Below, piece after piece: positions 23,653 to 34,921 of a stretch of 64,000 nucleotides of DNA. The translations under genes and the position numbers were made by a program. Positions within the stretch are counted from its first letter, which is position 1. Every line of letters begins with the position of its first letter. The notes beneath the pieces were generated by a model that saw only the letters and a list, made by a program, of their open reading frames with translations, did not search any database and had not been told where the DNA came from. The stretch comes from Allium sativum (Eukaryota > Streptophyta > Magnoliopsida > Asparagales > Amaryllidaceae): NCBI GenBank assembly GCA_030737875.1, contig CM060912.1, forward strand, positions 461,470,310 through 461,534,309. Reading direction: 5' to 3'.

Positions 23653-23741
23653 CCTCTCATATTAGACTGACATTTGTGGCAGCTGGATTTGCCGAGCGGG
23701 TCCGGGCAGTCTTACACCACAAAAGAGCGTAACCTCGTGTC
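23653..23741 (-). other. Conserved LTR stem-loop block, H 3' LTR, distal copy
   Basis: In element sense it runs GACACGAGG to ATATGAGAGG. Arms GGTTACGCTCTTTTGTGG and CCACAAATGTCAGTCTAAT enclose TGCCCGG..CGGCA. Confidence 0.7.
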
Positions 23742-23776
23742 TTTACAACTGTTACGTATTTAGTTTGTGCCTAAGA

Positions 23777-23865
23777 CCTCTCACATTAGACTGGCATTTG
23801 TGGCAACTGGATTTGCCGGGCGGGTCCGGGCAGTCTTACACCACAAAAGAGTCTAACCTCGTGTC
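23777..23865 (-). other. Conserved LTR stem-loop block, H 3' LTR, proximal copy
   Basis: Arms GTTAGACT..TTTTGTGG and CCACAAAT..AGTCTAAT pair. The inner TGCCCGG and CCCGGCA pair around ACCCG. Lies 124 bases from its twin. Confidence 0.75.
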
Positions 23866-24231
23866 TTAGACGATTAATTACTCCTAATTAATCATTCCCT
23901 AATTTGAATTATTTTCTCTATTCAAATTATCGATCAACTCCAAATTTAACGATGTCCATAATTGACTCAATTATGTCCATCCATTTATGGTATGTAAAAT
24001 CATACCAATTTTCACCACAATTATATTTTATGCCTTTTAAGGCATTTATGCCAATTAAATCTTTTTACTATTATCCCCTTTTCCCCACGTAGTATGTTTG
24101 TTTGTTTAACGTAAAATATACGTTAGACTCGAATAGTCTAACTCATGAAATAAAAGAAAACATCACAATATATACACATAATTAAAACATAGATTTAACA
24201 TAGGGGTGAACTTGCATATGTGAATGATATT

Positions 24232-24462
24232 CTACATCCAAAACTTGCATAGGCCAAAGTTACAACTTGCATAAACAACATATATCATGGATCCAAATCT
24301 AAAGGTGTGAACTTGATGAGATAATGGCCACAAACTTGCATAAACATCATATGTCATGGATCCAAATCTAAAGCTGTGAACTTGATGAGATAATGGCCAC
24401 AAACTTGCATAAACAACATATGTCATAGGTTTATATCTAAAGGTGTTAATTTGCATAGGCAA
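24232..24462 (-). repeat. 69-bp tandem repeat in H 3' LTR
   Basis: About three copies of a unit with AACTTGATGAGATAATGGCC and AACTTGCATAAACA. The long frame here (period 23 residues, YASLWPLSHQVH) is a repeat artefact. Same block at 31956-32180. Confidence 0.8.
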
Positions 24463-25193
24463 TACCCCTAAACTTGCATAACATGATTCATATATTCATA
24501 CAACTTACATATGTGATTTATACATCATAACAATGGTGTAAACTAGTATCTAACATGTAAAGTATCATGTAGAATTTAGCATATGTCATAGCCTAACTTT
24601 CAATTAAATTTTCACATAAACTAGGTGCCATAGCCATGTAAGGTCACATATAATTCTACCCAAACTTGTAAATGGTTCATGTTTGAATCAACATCTAAAC
24701 ATTCCTACATATGATTTATCATATGAGTCAATATAACAAACTAGCATAAGAAGCATGATGATTCAACTAGACATAAGCCAATCATAGGATTATAACATGG
24801 GTGATAGCATCATAACTTTGCATCGTAGATGATAGCATCATAACATAGTATCATAGAAATTACAACACAATCCTACAACATAATTACAACATGTAATCAA
24901 CAATTCATATCACATCTGAATTATCCGCATTATAACTCAATCCATTTCATTTATTAATTATTTTGCTAAGACTATCGAACTCACAAATCAAAAGCAGTTT
25001 TGAGTTCTGAATTCTGATTTCTGGAGTTGAATTAGCGCTCCTTTGATGAAGATTCACTGTTGGGGTTGAGCATTTCTGATTTGGTTGCTGTTCTTCCTCT
25101 TAATTTTGGTGGCGGCTGCTCTAGGTTTCAAGACAACAGCATGATGGCCATAGTTTTAGTTTTTATTCTGATTTTGGGTTTGAGTCTTTGGGT

Positions 25194-25202
25194 CTTTTTA
25201 TA
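25194..25202 (-). promoter_or_regulatory. TATA box of H 3' LTR
   Basis: Minus-strand TATAAAAAG followed by ACCC. Matched at 32912-32920. Confidence 0.6.
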
Positions 25203-25635
25203 GAGTTATGAATTAATTTAAGCCGTCGGATGATCTTAGGGTGAATCAAAATCATTCAATCATGATAGGGTGATGAGTCAGCCCTAATGACTCAGCAAGG
25301 AGTCAGAAAGGACTCAACAATACGGGTCAGCCTGAATCAGAAAGCTGTGCAGGCTCCTGCCTCGCCCTGGGCGCACTTGGAAGGTGCGCCAGTGTAAATA
25401 TGTACTGGCGCACTTCCCAAGTGCGTCAGTGCATTTTTTTCCTACTTTTGTCACCATTCTTCGTTCGTCCATAACTCCTTCATCCGGTACTCGTTTCCCG
25501 CAAACTCGGACTCTATTTCTACTAGAATTCCGAGACGAACACAATGGCGCAACCCAATCCCCATAATTCTCACGTCTGAGATTAATTATTCTTTAATTTA
25601 GTTAATTCGATTATTCAAAAATCCGGGGTGTTACA

Positions 25636-25665
25636 TTTTCCCCTCCTTAAAGGATTTCGTCCCCG
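25636..25665 (-). other. Polypurine tract of H
   Basis: Minus strand GGAGGGGAAAA abuts the 3' LTR. Just upstream is CGGGGACGAAATCC, like the sequence at the same place in F (57756-57790). Confidence 0.75.
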
Positions 25666-26248
25666 AAATCTCCAAGTTAAGGAGAATGCATATCCTACCA
25701 TCCAAACAACCATCTACTCAACCATCAAACACGGGCATCCATTGTCCTTATAAAATTTCTAATGTTGTATGAACATATGCAAAAAGTGTGTGTATATGTT
25801 CCTTATCTAATGCAAAATCAGGCGGTCTACTGATTCAATTGACCTCCTTAATGCAAACCATGATAGTGCCATGCGTCCATTATGTATGCGAAAGAACCCT
25901 ATCGATACATATTATTTTTACATGTGTGCACAACCATTCACCAAAATGCAACATCCATATGATGGTACAACCATTATACATCCATTACTTAAATATGTAC
26001 ACACATTTATATGCAATATGCGGTATGAAGTGACTGAGCCGATCTAGTGCCTAAAGTGTGTGTATATGCATCCACGAGCAACCACTAGCAAACACTTGCA
26101 TCCACGTGCATCCATCATACATAACATGTCTCAAACACATGTTTCAACCATAGGACTATCCTACCTAAAGGTCAAAGATACTAGTAAGAGGACACACTAA
26201 AGTTAAGATAAGTACAAGATAAGCGATAAGGGAGAAATTAAAAGACAT
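25666..26248. other. 3' untranslated region of H
   Basis: No gene seen. It has weak repeats of ATGCATCCACG-like and CATGTGTGCA-like words. F has the same region at 57790-58370. Confidence 0.5.
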
Positions 26249-27937
26249 ACCCTCGAAAAGAAAAGGGTATAATGAACGCATCTTATCTTCCGTCTCCTAA
26301 GCAGCGTTGCTCTCATCATCTCCCCATTGCACTTTGACTAGTTTGACCTCTCGATTCCTCAACTTCTTAATCTCCGACCCAAGAATGCACGTAGGAGCTC
26401 GTCGAATCGTCGCATCACGCTCGATCTCCACCTCTCTAAGCAAGCTCGGCTCTACCACTTCCACGGTCTCGTGCAAGCACTTCCTCAAATTTGATACATG
26501 GAATACGTCGTGTACACCACTAACTCTCTCGGGCAACTCCACTCTATACGCCATCTACCCAATCCTTTCCTTAATAGTAAACGGCTCTACGAACCTTGGT
26601 GCTAACTTTCCAACGGACCCAAAGCGAACGACGTTCCGTAATGGAGACACCTTGACAAAGACCATGTCCCCAACAACAAACTCAAGATCTGACCTCCTCT
26701 TGTCCGCATAAGATTTCTGTCTATCTTGTGCCGTCTTCATCTTCCTTCGAATCAAATCGATCTTTTCCGAAGTCTCTCTAATCATATCGGGTCCAAGCAA
26801 GATCTTATCTGTAGACTCCCACCAACATGTAGGCGAACGAGACGGCCGTCCGTTGAGAGCCTCGAACGGTGCCAAGCCAATGCTAGACTGAAAGCTGTTA
26901 TTATATGCGAACTCTACCAACGGAAGATGTTCCTCCCATGTACCTCCGAAGTCTAAGACACATAACCTCAATAGGTCCTCTAGAATACGATTCACCCTCT
27001 CGGTTTGGCCGCCCGTCTGGGGATGATACGCGGTGCTCAAACATAACTGGGTCCCTACCGCCTCTTGTAAGCTCTTCCAAAATTCGCTAGTAAAAATAGG
27101 ATCGCGGTCGCTCACTATGCTAGATGGAACACCGTGCATGCGAACTATTTCTCGAATGTATACGGAGGCTAACCACGGAGCAGTCCTCTTACTCTTCACG
27201 GGAATGAAATGGGCGCTCTTAGTAAGTCTGTCTACCACGACCCAAATCCCCGTATTACCCTTCCTCGATCTTGGTAATCCTTCAACAAAGTCTATCGAAA
27301 CACTTTCCCACTTCCATTGTGGGACCTCCAATGGGTGAAGCAATCCACCGGGCTTCTTTTGTTCTGCTTTTACTTGTTGGCACACCAAGCAACTAGCGAC
27401 ATACTCGGCCACATCCTTCTTCATGCCGACCCAAAAGTAAACTCATCTCATGTCCATGTACATCTTGTCCCCGCCGGGATGGATGGTCATCTTCGAACGA
27501 TGTGCATCATCAAGAATGGTCTTCCTTAGGTCATCATCTTTTGGTACGCAAAGTCTACCGTCCCTGCGTAACCAACCCTTATCATCTAGGGTATACCTAC
27601 GGAGATGGCTCGATGACTCCCCTCTTTTGAGCTTTTCTACTAACTCAACCAACTGTGGGTCGTCTCGCTGTGCCTCGCCAATCCGTCCCAAAAGCGTAGG
27701 TCTGACCTCTAAGGATGCTAGTAAACCAGGTACGAAGTCAATGGAAGGTGTAAAGTCAAACGTAGAGATGAACTCTAAACTTCGCCGCTCAATAAACAAC
27801 GGACTCAAGGATAATCTTTTTCTACTTAAGGCATCTGCCACCACGTTACCCTTGCCAGGGGTATATGCTATCTCGAAATCGTAGGATGCCAAGAACTCCA
27901 TCCACCCTAACATATCACCCTTCCTTAGAGACCACAT
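26249..27937 (-). pseudogene. Element H pol 3' part: RNase H tail, integrase, chromodomain
   Basis: The first open frame (27937-27443) starts with the end of RNase H ([24 protein letters not shown]) and runs to the integrase zinc-finger histidines (HRSKMTIHPGGDKM). A stop follows. The second (27424-26555) holds the zinc-finger cysteines (CLVCQQVK) and a complete catalytic core: aspartate in VVVDRLTKSA, aspartate in SDRDPIF, glutamate in QTERVNRILE. A GPF-like motif (RFVEPFTI) follows, then a stop at 26555. The last piece (26554-26297) leads to a chromodomain (LRNREVKLVKVQW) cut by a TAG where its conserved tryptophan belongs. The integrase is one of the best kept domains in the window. Confidence 0.88.
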
Positions 27938-28510
27938 GCCCTAAATTCCTCACTTCTTTCCTCCAAAAATGGTATTTTTGGAGAACTTAGCTTTAAGCTG
28001 GTGCACTTGTAGGGTCCCTAAGCTTTCCCTAAGATGTAGGGCATGCTCTTCTCTGCTTCTAGAGAAAACCAGGATATTATCCCATGCAAAATCGTCACAA
28101 CTATCCATCTCTCACGCAGACCATCCTAGTCGAACTCGACATCCCCCAAGTGCAAGCCCCAAAGGTCTAAACCAATATCAGACAAACACCCAAGGGGTAC
28201 CTCTTTCGAATTCAGACGACCTACGTGAGATGATACTAGTAAGACGGTCAACCAATTGAGCACTTGACCGACTCTGGCTGTCCTTGCCAGTCTTGCTCCA
28301 AAACCACCGCTGATTACATAACTGGCTTTGCTTAATCTATTAAGCACATATGAAAACTTATTTCGCGCCTCTGGGTAAACCCCGCGCTTTATCAAAGACA
28401 TCTCCATACTCACGGACCATACAAACAAATTCCCAATCATCGTTGGATGCGTCATAATATTCTAGGCAGCTAAGCATCACTGAACCCCTGGGGTCGCAAG
28501 AAATATGAGG
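27938..28510 (-). pseudogene. Element H: RT core lost, replaced by LTR-like sequence, plus RT tail
   Basis: After the protease linker (DVFDKARGLP, near 28390) the expected RT palm is absent. About 28105-28355 instead resembles the A/B LTR at 4195-4410 in the same sense: both contain CAGCGATGG/TAGCGATGGTTTT, AGCCAGAGTC, TGTCTGATRTTGGTTTA and ACTAGGATGGTCT/ATTAGGATGGTCT. RT resumes at about 28085 with the last half of the catalytic box (DNILVFSRS-like, REEHALHLR) and runs into frames with stops. A second gap near 27930 removes the RT-RNase H connection and most of RNase H. No reverse transcriptase could be made. Confidence 0.7.
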
Positions 28511-28889
28511 GTCTTTCCATAACGAATCAATAGTCTAACTACCCTCCTTTCACAATCTAGGATGGCACCCCGCCTGGCTAGCCAATCCACTCCTAGAATC
28601 AAACTATAGCCCGTGAAACCAAGGACGAAGGCGTTGCTTTCAAATCCAACGCCCAAGACAGACACTCTCAAATCCCGACGAATCATAGAAAGATGAGCCG
28701 AACCACCAATAGGATTTGAGACAACTAAGGGATCAGTAACTAGACTGGTATCTAGGTGCAGTGTTTCAACTAATGATGTAGAGATAAATGAATGCAATGC
28801 GCCAGAATTGAATAAAGTACGGACAGGCTGATCAAACAGATAAACTAAACTTTCAACGGAAATTGCTCTACCTCGTACTTGCAGCGGTG
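28477..28889 (-). pseudogene. Element H protease region
   Basis: Aspartic protease domain in the same open frame as gag (29688-28477). It has the flap-side motif NPIGGSAHLSMI and the C-terminal GYSLILGVDWLARRG word. The catalytic triplet reads NSGA instead of DSGA: codon 28807-28809 is AAT. C has DSGA at 51752, so H lost the essential aspartate. The frame ends at 28477, before RT. Confidence 0.85.
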
Positions 28890-29849
28890 GGACCACGAGA
28901 GCCTGAACTTGTCCCCTTGCCTGCTCCGGTGCCATAAGAGCTTGCACCTGTCCTCCCAAGGTAGACCCTGCCCTCTGCCCTTTCTTTGGGAAGTCCTTAA
29001 TAAGATGTCCCGCCTCGCCACAGTGGAAACAACCGGTCTCCTTCTTCTTCCTACAATCTTTGTTTAGTTGGCCGGGTGTCCCACAGTTAAAGCATTTCTT
29101 CTTCCCCTTAGCATTGTTGCCCTTGCCACCTTTCCTGTTCTGTTGTTGTTGCGGCTTCTTTTGATCCCCTTTCTTCTCGGGTGCCTTATTAGCATTGGCG
29201 CCCTTCTCCTCTTCATGCATGAGTGCCATGTCAACTAACCTCTCAAAGGTAGCCCCTATGGGAATGTGGGTCATAGCTAACCTGTGAAGCGGCTCGTTTA
29301 AACCCTTAACAAGTCTTAGAGCCTTCTTTTCTGGAGTATTCACCAAGTCTAAGACAAACCTTGCCAACTGGTTGAATTTGTTAACGTACTCTTTCACCGA
29401 TAGATTCCCTTGCTTCAGTGACAAAAACCTTTCCATGTATAGATTCTCTTCAGCCCGTGAGAGAAACTTCGCCTCAAACCTCTGCCTAAAGTCTAGCCAT
29501 GTATCGACTAGACGTTCCCCATTAGTGACCTCCCACCAAAACGAGGCCTCATCCTTCATTAGCCAGGCAGCTAGCTGGACTTTTCTTCCATTATCTACTT
29601 CAAAAATTCCAAACAATTCTTCCACCTCCTTTAGCCAGTTACGAGCTTCAACAAATGTCTCCGTTCCGTGAAAAGGTTTTCCTCCCATTGCTCTAAAGTC
29701 CTTACATATCTTAGCAAAAGTATCAACGCGAGGATGGGGGGAAGAGGAGGAGGATTTGCTGGACCCACAGTGGCGGCCCTAGCCTCAAGATATTGACGAA
29801 ACCAGCCGAGTACATGAACACCCTCTGGTATCTCAGATGCTTCAGACAT
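28890..29849 (-). pseudogene. gag of element H
   Basis: Starts at 29849 (MSEASEIPEGVHVLGWF), matching C gag (MSGEPNIPEGVTIPGWF). A frameshift in a proline-coding, C-rich run (about 29738-29755) moves reading to the frame that continues from 29688 (MGGKPFHGTETFVEA). The capsid domain includes WLMKDEASFWWEVT and FLSLKQGNLSVKEYVNKF. A basic, Q-rich linker leads to two zinc knuckles near 29090 and 29030. The first has Q for the histidine (CFNCGTPGQLNKDC) and the second ends DF instead of DC. Both would bind metal poorly. Confidence 0.88.
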
Positions 29850-30038
29850 TCTGAAACGAAAAAGGAAAGATTCAATACAAAAAGGACTGAAGGAAAGATA
29901 TATGGCTCTTGGGGTTGTGCTTTCTAAAATATAATTTTCTCTTGAAAATACTTTCCTTAAAACGTACTTTTGAAGGTACTTCTTTATAAAAATTGTTTTG
30001 AAAAATAGTTTTTCAAAAATTCATACCTGTTCTGGTAA
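29850..30038 (-). other. Leader of H with splice-acceptor-like word before gag
   Basis: Between primer site and gag. A pyrimidine run ending CAG (29851-29853 in minus sense) lies one base before the gag ATG, the same spacing as in C (50700/50702). Confidence 0.5.
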
Positions 30039-30056
30039 CCTTCAGCTCTGATACCA
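30039..30056 (-). other. Primer-binding site of H (initiator-Met tRNA type)
   Basis: TGGTATCAGAGCTGAAGG read on minus, two bases from the 5' LTR. Confidence 0.85.
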
Positions 30057-31370
30057 CGTGTAACACCCCACGTCCATTAATGTCACTCACAAAGGGAATG
30101 CATTAACTACAATGGAGCGTTTTAAGTAAGTATAGAACAGAAAATCACAACAAGACAGATATAAAACAGTACTTGAAAATTCAAAACTTTATTTATTGCT
30201 GCAGAAGGTAAATATGTTTGGTTACATCATCAAAACCATAAACCAAAGTCAAGTACATCATATCCATCTTGATAAAACAAAGTACATAATCTGAAAGACA
30301 TAATCCCCAACATAAAATAGCCATAATTAAAGAGAAGCTGAACTTTACTTCAGAGGTCCAAGAAATCTTCTAAAAGCAGTCTAAAATCAAGCTCTACTGG
30401 TGCTAGTTCCAACCTGAGCACCTTGGGGTGGGGGGAGGAAAGAGATGGAAAAGGGGGGTCAGACATAAAGTCTGGCGAGTGCGATAATTCTAACAATATA
30501 ATTAACAAAGTAACTAGGCTAAGGCGTAAGTTGGAAAATAAGGAAATGACCATGAACCATTGAGTATGGCAGAGTAAACAAGGAAACAGGATGATCAACG
30601 ATATCGTTAAACGCACCTAAACCACTATAAAATGATTACTAAACTACACCAACACTATGGGATAATTCTTAAACTGCACCGCCACTAGTATACTGCACCA
30701 CCACTAGTCACCCTAAGGTTGATCCCGCCTACAGACTTAATAATGATATTGGTAGTTTCGTGCACCCCTAGCTGCCTTCATAGGTGCCATCTGCCCCTAT
30801 CTCCACTAGGTGTACCCACTACCCCCAAGCGATCGGCTCCCTAACTCGTAGATACTCATGCTGGCCCCACAGTGGGATGTATCACTCCCCAAAGTGGCAA
30901 CCGGATACAACCAAGAATGCACAACTTATACCTACATGATGCAACAACGTCTTACTTACCAGCCCGGGTCCACACACGCATATGAACCCGTTGGACTTAC
31001 GTTGCCACCGCTAACCCGGTTTGGCCTTTTACAGTCAAGCCCAGTATGCGTGTCCCGTCCTTGACTTGGGTCGAGCCCACAAAGATATGTATGAGTTACT
31101 GGTTGAAACGGGCCCCCATTACTTGACACAAGCTATCCACCTAAGCTTGGTCCCCTCTAGTACATGCCACTTAACCCATTTCTTATTCATGTTTCAATTA
31201 CATGTTTCATATTTTGGCAAAGTGTTTCTAATCGTATTTCCAAATGCCACCCAAGGCACCCACTAGATTCCACATGCCGCCTAAGGCACCCACTTAACCC
31301 CCTTATGTCCCACTACATGCTTATTTGATTAAGTGTTTCTTAATTCATTAAGACCGTAACCTCATAAAGA

Positions 31371-31459
31371 CCTCTCACATTAGACTGACATTTGTGGCAG
31401 CTGGATTTGTCGGGCGGGTCCGGGAAGTCTTACACCACAAAAGAGCCCAACCTCGTGTC
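31371..31459 (-). other. Conserved LTR stem-loop block, H 5' LTR, distal copy
   Basis: Counterpart of 23653-23741. In this copy the left arm reads GGTTGGGCTCTTTTGTGG, with wobble or mismatch against AGTCTAAT. Confidence 0.7.
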
Positions 31460-31494
31460 TTTACAACTATTACGTATTTAGTTTGTGCCTAAGA

Positions 31495-31583
31495 CCTCTC
31501 ACATTAGACTGGCATTTGTGGCAGCTGGATTTGCCGGGCGGGTCCAGGCAGTCTTACACCACAAAAGAGTCTAACCTCGTGTC
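31495..31583 (-). other. Conserved LTR stem-loop block, H 5' LTR, proximal copy
   Basis: Counterpart of 23777-23865, again 124 bases from its twin. Arms GTTAGACT and AGTCTAAT intact. Confidence 0.75.
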
Positions 31584-31955
31584 TTAGACTATTAATTACT
31601 CCTAATTAATCATTCCCCAATTTGAATTATTTTCCCTATTCAAATTATCAATCAATTCCAAATTTAACGATGTCCATAATTGACTCAATTATGTCCATCC
31701 AATTATGGTATGTAAAATCATATCAATTTTCACCACAATTATATTTTATCCCTTTTAAGGCATTTATGCCAATTAAATCTTTTTATTATTATCCCCTTTT
31801 CCCCACGTAGTACGTTTGTTCGTTTAACGTAAAATATACGTTAGACTCGAATAGTCTAACTCATGAAATAAAAGAAAACATCACAATATATACACATAAT
31901 TAAAACATAGATCTAACATAGGGGTGAACTTGCATATGTGAATGATGTTCTACAT

Positions 31956-32180
31956 CTAAAACTTGCATAGGCCAAAGTTACAACTTACATAAACAACATA
32001 TATCATGGATCCAAATCTAAAGGTGTGAACTTGATGAGATAATGGCCACAAACTTGCATAAACATCATATGTCATGGATCCAAATCTAAAGGTGTGAACT
32101 TGATGAGATAATGGCCACAAACTTGCATAAATAACATATGTCATAGGTTTATATCTAAAGGTGTTAATTTGCATAGGCAA
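31956..32180 (-). repeat. 69-bp tandem repeat in H 5' LTR
   Basis: Same three-unit block as 24232-24462. Confidence 0.8.
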
Positions 32181-32911
32181 TACCCCTAAACTTGCATAAC
32201 ATGATTCATATATTCATACAACTTACATGTGTGATTTATACATCATAACAATGGTGTAAACTAGTATCTAACATGTAAAGTATCATGTAGAATTTGGCAT
32301 ATGTCATAGCATAACTTTCAATTAAATTTTCACATAAACTAGGTGCCATAGCCATGTAAGGTCACATATAATTCTACCCAAACTTGTATATGGTTCATGT
32401 TTGAATCAACATCTAAACTTTCCTACATATGATTAATCATATGAGTCAATATAACAAACTAGCATAAGAAGCATGATGATTCAACTAGACATAAGCCAAT
32501 CATAGGATTATAACATGGGTGATAGCATCATAACTTTGCATCGTAGATGATAGCATCATAACATAGAATCATAGAAATTACAACACAATCCTACAACATA
32601 ATTACAACATGCAATCAACAATTCATATCACATCCGAATTATCCGCATTATAACTCAATCCAATTCATTTATTAATTATTTTGCTAATACTATCAAACTC
32701 ACAACTCAAAAGCAGTCTTGAGTTTTGAATTCTGATTTCTGGAGTTGAATTAGCGCTTCTTTGATGAAGATTCGCTGTTAGCGTTGAGTAGTTCTGATTT
32801 GGTTGTTGTTCTTCCTCTTAATTTTGGTGGCGGCTGCTCTAGGGTTCAAGACAACAGCATGACGACCATAGTTTTAGTTTTTATTCTGATTTAGGGTTTG
32901 AGTCTATGGGT

Positions 32912-32920
32912 CTTTTTATA
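32912..32920 (-). promoter_or_regulatory. TATA box of H 5' LTR
   Basis: Minus-strand TATAAAAAG. This is the copy that would drive the element. Confidence 0.6.
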
Positions 32921-33354
32921 GAGTTATGAATTAATTTAAGCCGTCGGATGATCTTAGGGTTAATCAAAACCATTCAATCATGATAGAGTGATGAGTCAGC
33001 CCTAATGACTCAGCAAGGAGTAAGAAAGGACTCAACAACACGGGTCAGCCTGAACCAGAAAGCTGTGCAGACTCCTGCCTCGGCCTGGGCGCACTTGGCA
33101 GGTGCGCCAGTGTAAATATGTACTGGCGCACTTCCCAAGTGCGCTAGTGCAATATTTTTTTCTATTTTTGCCACCAATCTTCGTTCGTCCATAACTCCTT
33201 CATCCGGTACTCGTTTCCCGCAAACTCGGACTCTATTTCTACCAGAATTCCGAGACGAACACAATTGCGCAACCCAATCCCATAATTCTCTCGTCTGAGA
33301 TTAATTATTCTTTAATTTAGTTAATTCGATTATTCAAAAATCTGGGGTGTTACA

Positions 33355-34519
33355 AATGTCACCTAAGAATAAAATAGACATTTTAGTTAAAATTGCCATT
33401 TTAGACAAGAATGTCTTGTTAGAAGATAAGGTCATTTTAGTTAGATGTCTTATACATTAGTATAATGAATATGTCATTTGTTGAGGATAATGTCTTGTGA
33501 GAACTCTTTCTCACTAAATCTTTATTTTCAGTAAATATTAATTTTCATAAATAAATATATTTAATTGTATGTAATGAAATGTTTGTGGTTTATTTCTATG
33601 TTATGCATGATTGTTGTGTATATATGTTTGGTTGTGATGCGATGTTTAAAATCTGAGAATTTGTCACATACCAATTAATGTTATTTTATTATGTATGATA
33701 ATTCAAATATGTTACACTGCCATATACAAGTTGCCTGACTTGTATATGTTGATTGGGCTGATATTTTCACACTTCGCCCAAGTGCACAGATAATCTATTG
33801 TTACTTGAATTTTTTTTGTGAAAAGTTGTTGTATGTTGTCAATTGAATGTATATTGTTTGAATGTCAATTACATGAATAAATGAATGTTATTTGGATGTT
33901 GTGATTGGAATGTAATTTGGGTAATAAAAGGGTGTTTGTCATTATCTTGCAAATGCGTTGTTTGAAATCCATTAATTAATGGTATTGAGGTGGGTCTTAT
34001 TCCAATGAAATATTTTTGAAAGTTTTCAAATATGGTTTTACGTTAAAAGAATTAATTTTGTTTTTGATAACACTAATATCATTTAATGTGTATGAAGCCG
34101 ACTGAGTAGGCTCGCGCTATGTTTGATAACACTAATAACAATAATATAATTCCACCTTTACAAACTCGGGTGCCCTCTTCTCCACACGGGCAGTCGAGTA
34201 GTTTGTCTACAGGTCTTTATCTCGAGCAGGATTCTGGATCGAAGCCGAAAGTTGTGTCCAGAGCATAGAAAGTCTTCCGATGTATCTATTTTATTGTTTC
34301 CGTTGTATTGTATTATAATATTGTAATTTATCTTCCGCTGTAATTTTATTCGTTGTACTCTGATATTCTGTACTCTGATGTAACATTATTGAAATGTTTA
34401 TAAAAGTCTTCTGTTATTGTTCTGATGTTGTTGTATTCCCAAAGTTAACGTGTTCGGGTTTTGAATGGTCATGGTCGATTTTGCGATCGATCGGGTCGGG
34501 AGAAATCCGAGTCGTTACA
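33355..34519 (+). repeat. D 5' LTR, part after H
   Basis: Starts with the AATGT duplication and CACCTAAG, and matches 46495 onward. At about 34125 it leaves the partner sequence, carries about 30 bases of other sequence, and rejoins at 34152 (CCACCTTTACAAACTCGG) where the partner is at about 49957. About 2.7 kb present in the 3' LTR is therefore missing. Ends GAGTCGTTACA. Confidence 0.88.
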
Positions 34520-34921
34520 GTTGGTATCAGAGCTCTGGTTAGCTCAAATCTTTGGGGTACAACTCGTTAGAACTGAACAAAAGACTCATAAGAGATTGGA
34601 TTAGTAATATCCAATAAGAATACTCATAGAGATAGGATCAGTAGTATCCCAGAATGAGAAAACTCATTAGAGATGGGGTTAGTAATGCCCTAGAATGAGT
34701 TGAGAGTGCCCAGTTTATAATTAACGTATTTCGGATTATATATAATCTATTTTAGAAAATATGATTTTTTTTTTGAATATATAAAAGTTATATATTTTAA
34801 ATGTTAATCAACTAATAAAATTATTAAATGAATAATAAAGAATAAAAAAAATTAGTAGGATAATTAAACACTTTTAGTTCCGTTCCTTTTCAAGGATGAA
34901 AAGATTTTAAGTGGGGGAGAC
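34520..34921 (+). other. Whole internal region of D (402 bp, non-coding)
   Basis: Primer site TGGTATCAGAGCTCTGGTT at 34522-34540. Three loose 40-base repeats at about 34586-34700 (ACTCAT-AGAGAT-GG-TTAGTAAT). AT-rich middle. Polypurine tract GTGGGGGAGAC at 34911-34921 directly before the 3' LTR. No open frame of interest. Confidence 0.85.

Larger units (their letters stand above)
22337..25635 (-). repeat. 3' LTR of H
   Basis: 3,299 bases. On plus it reads TGTAACACCCCACG to GGGGTGTTACA, and it is nearly identical to 30059-33354. Holds a TATA box (25202-25194), two stem-loop blocks and a 69-base tandem repeat. A run of ten Gs at about 22704 is shorter and interrupted in the other copy. No genes. 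Confidence 0.95.
22337..33354 (-). mobile_element. Element H: chromovirus with full LTRs and a mutilated pol
   Basis: An 11,018-base element on the minus strand: 5' LTR 33354-30059, primer site 30056-30039, gag, pol pieces, polypurine tract and 3' LTR 25635-22337. It sits in D with a perfect AATGT duplication and a visible empty site. In the first 340 bases of the LTR pair I count about eight differences, so it is younger than X. Reverse transcriptase core and most of RNase H are gone. Confidence 0.93.
30059..33354 (-). repeat. 5' LTR of H
   Basis: 3,296 bases, partner of 22337-25635, with the same internal parts. Followed on plus by the AATGT duplication. Confidence 0.95.

Noticed and set aside
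24232..24462. 76-residue ORF with a 23-residue repeat (SLWPLSHQVH)
   Set aside because: Arises from the 69-bp LTR repeat and lies in non-coding LTR.
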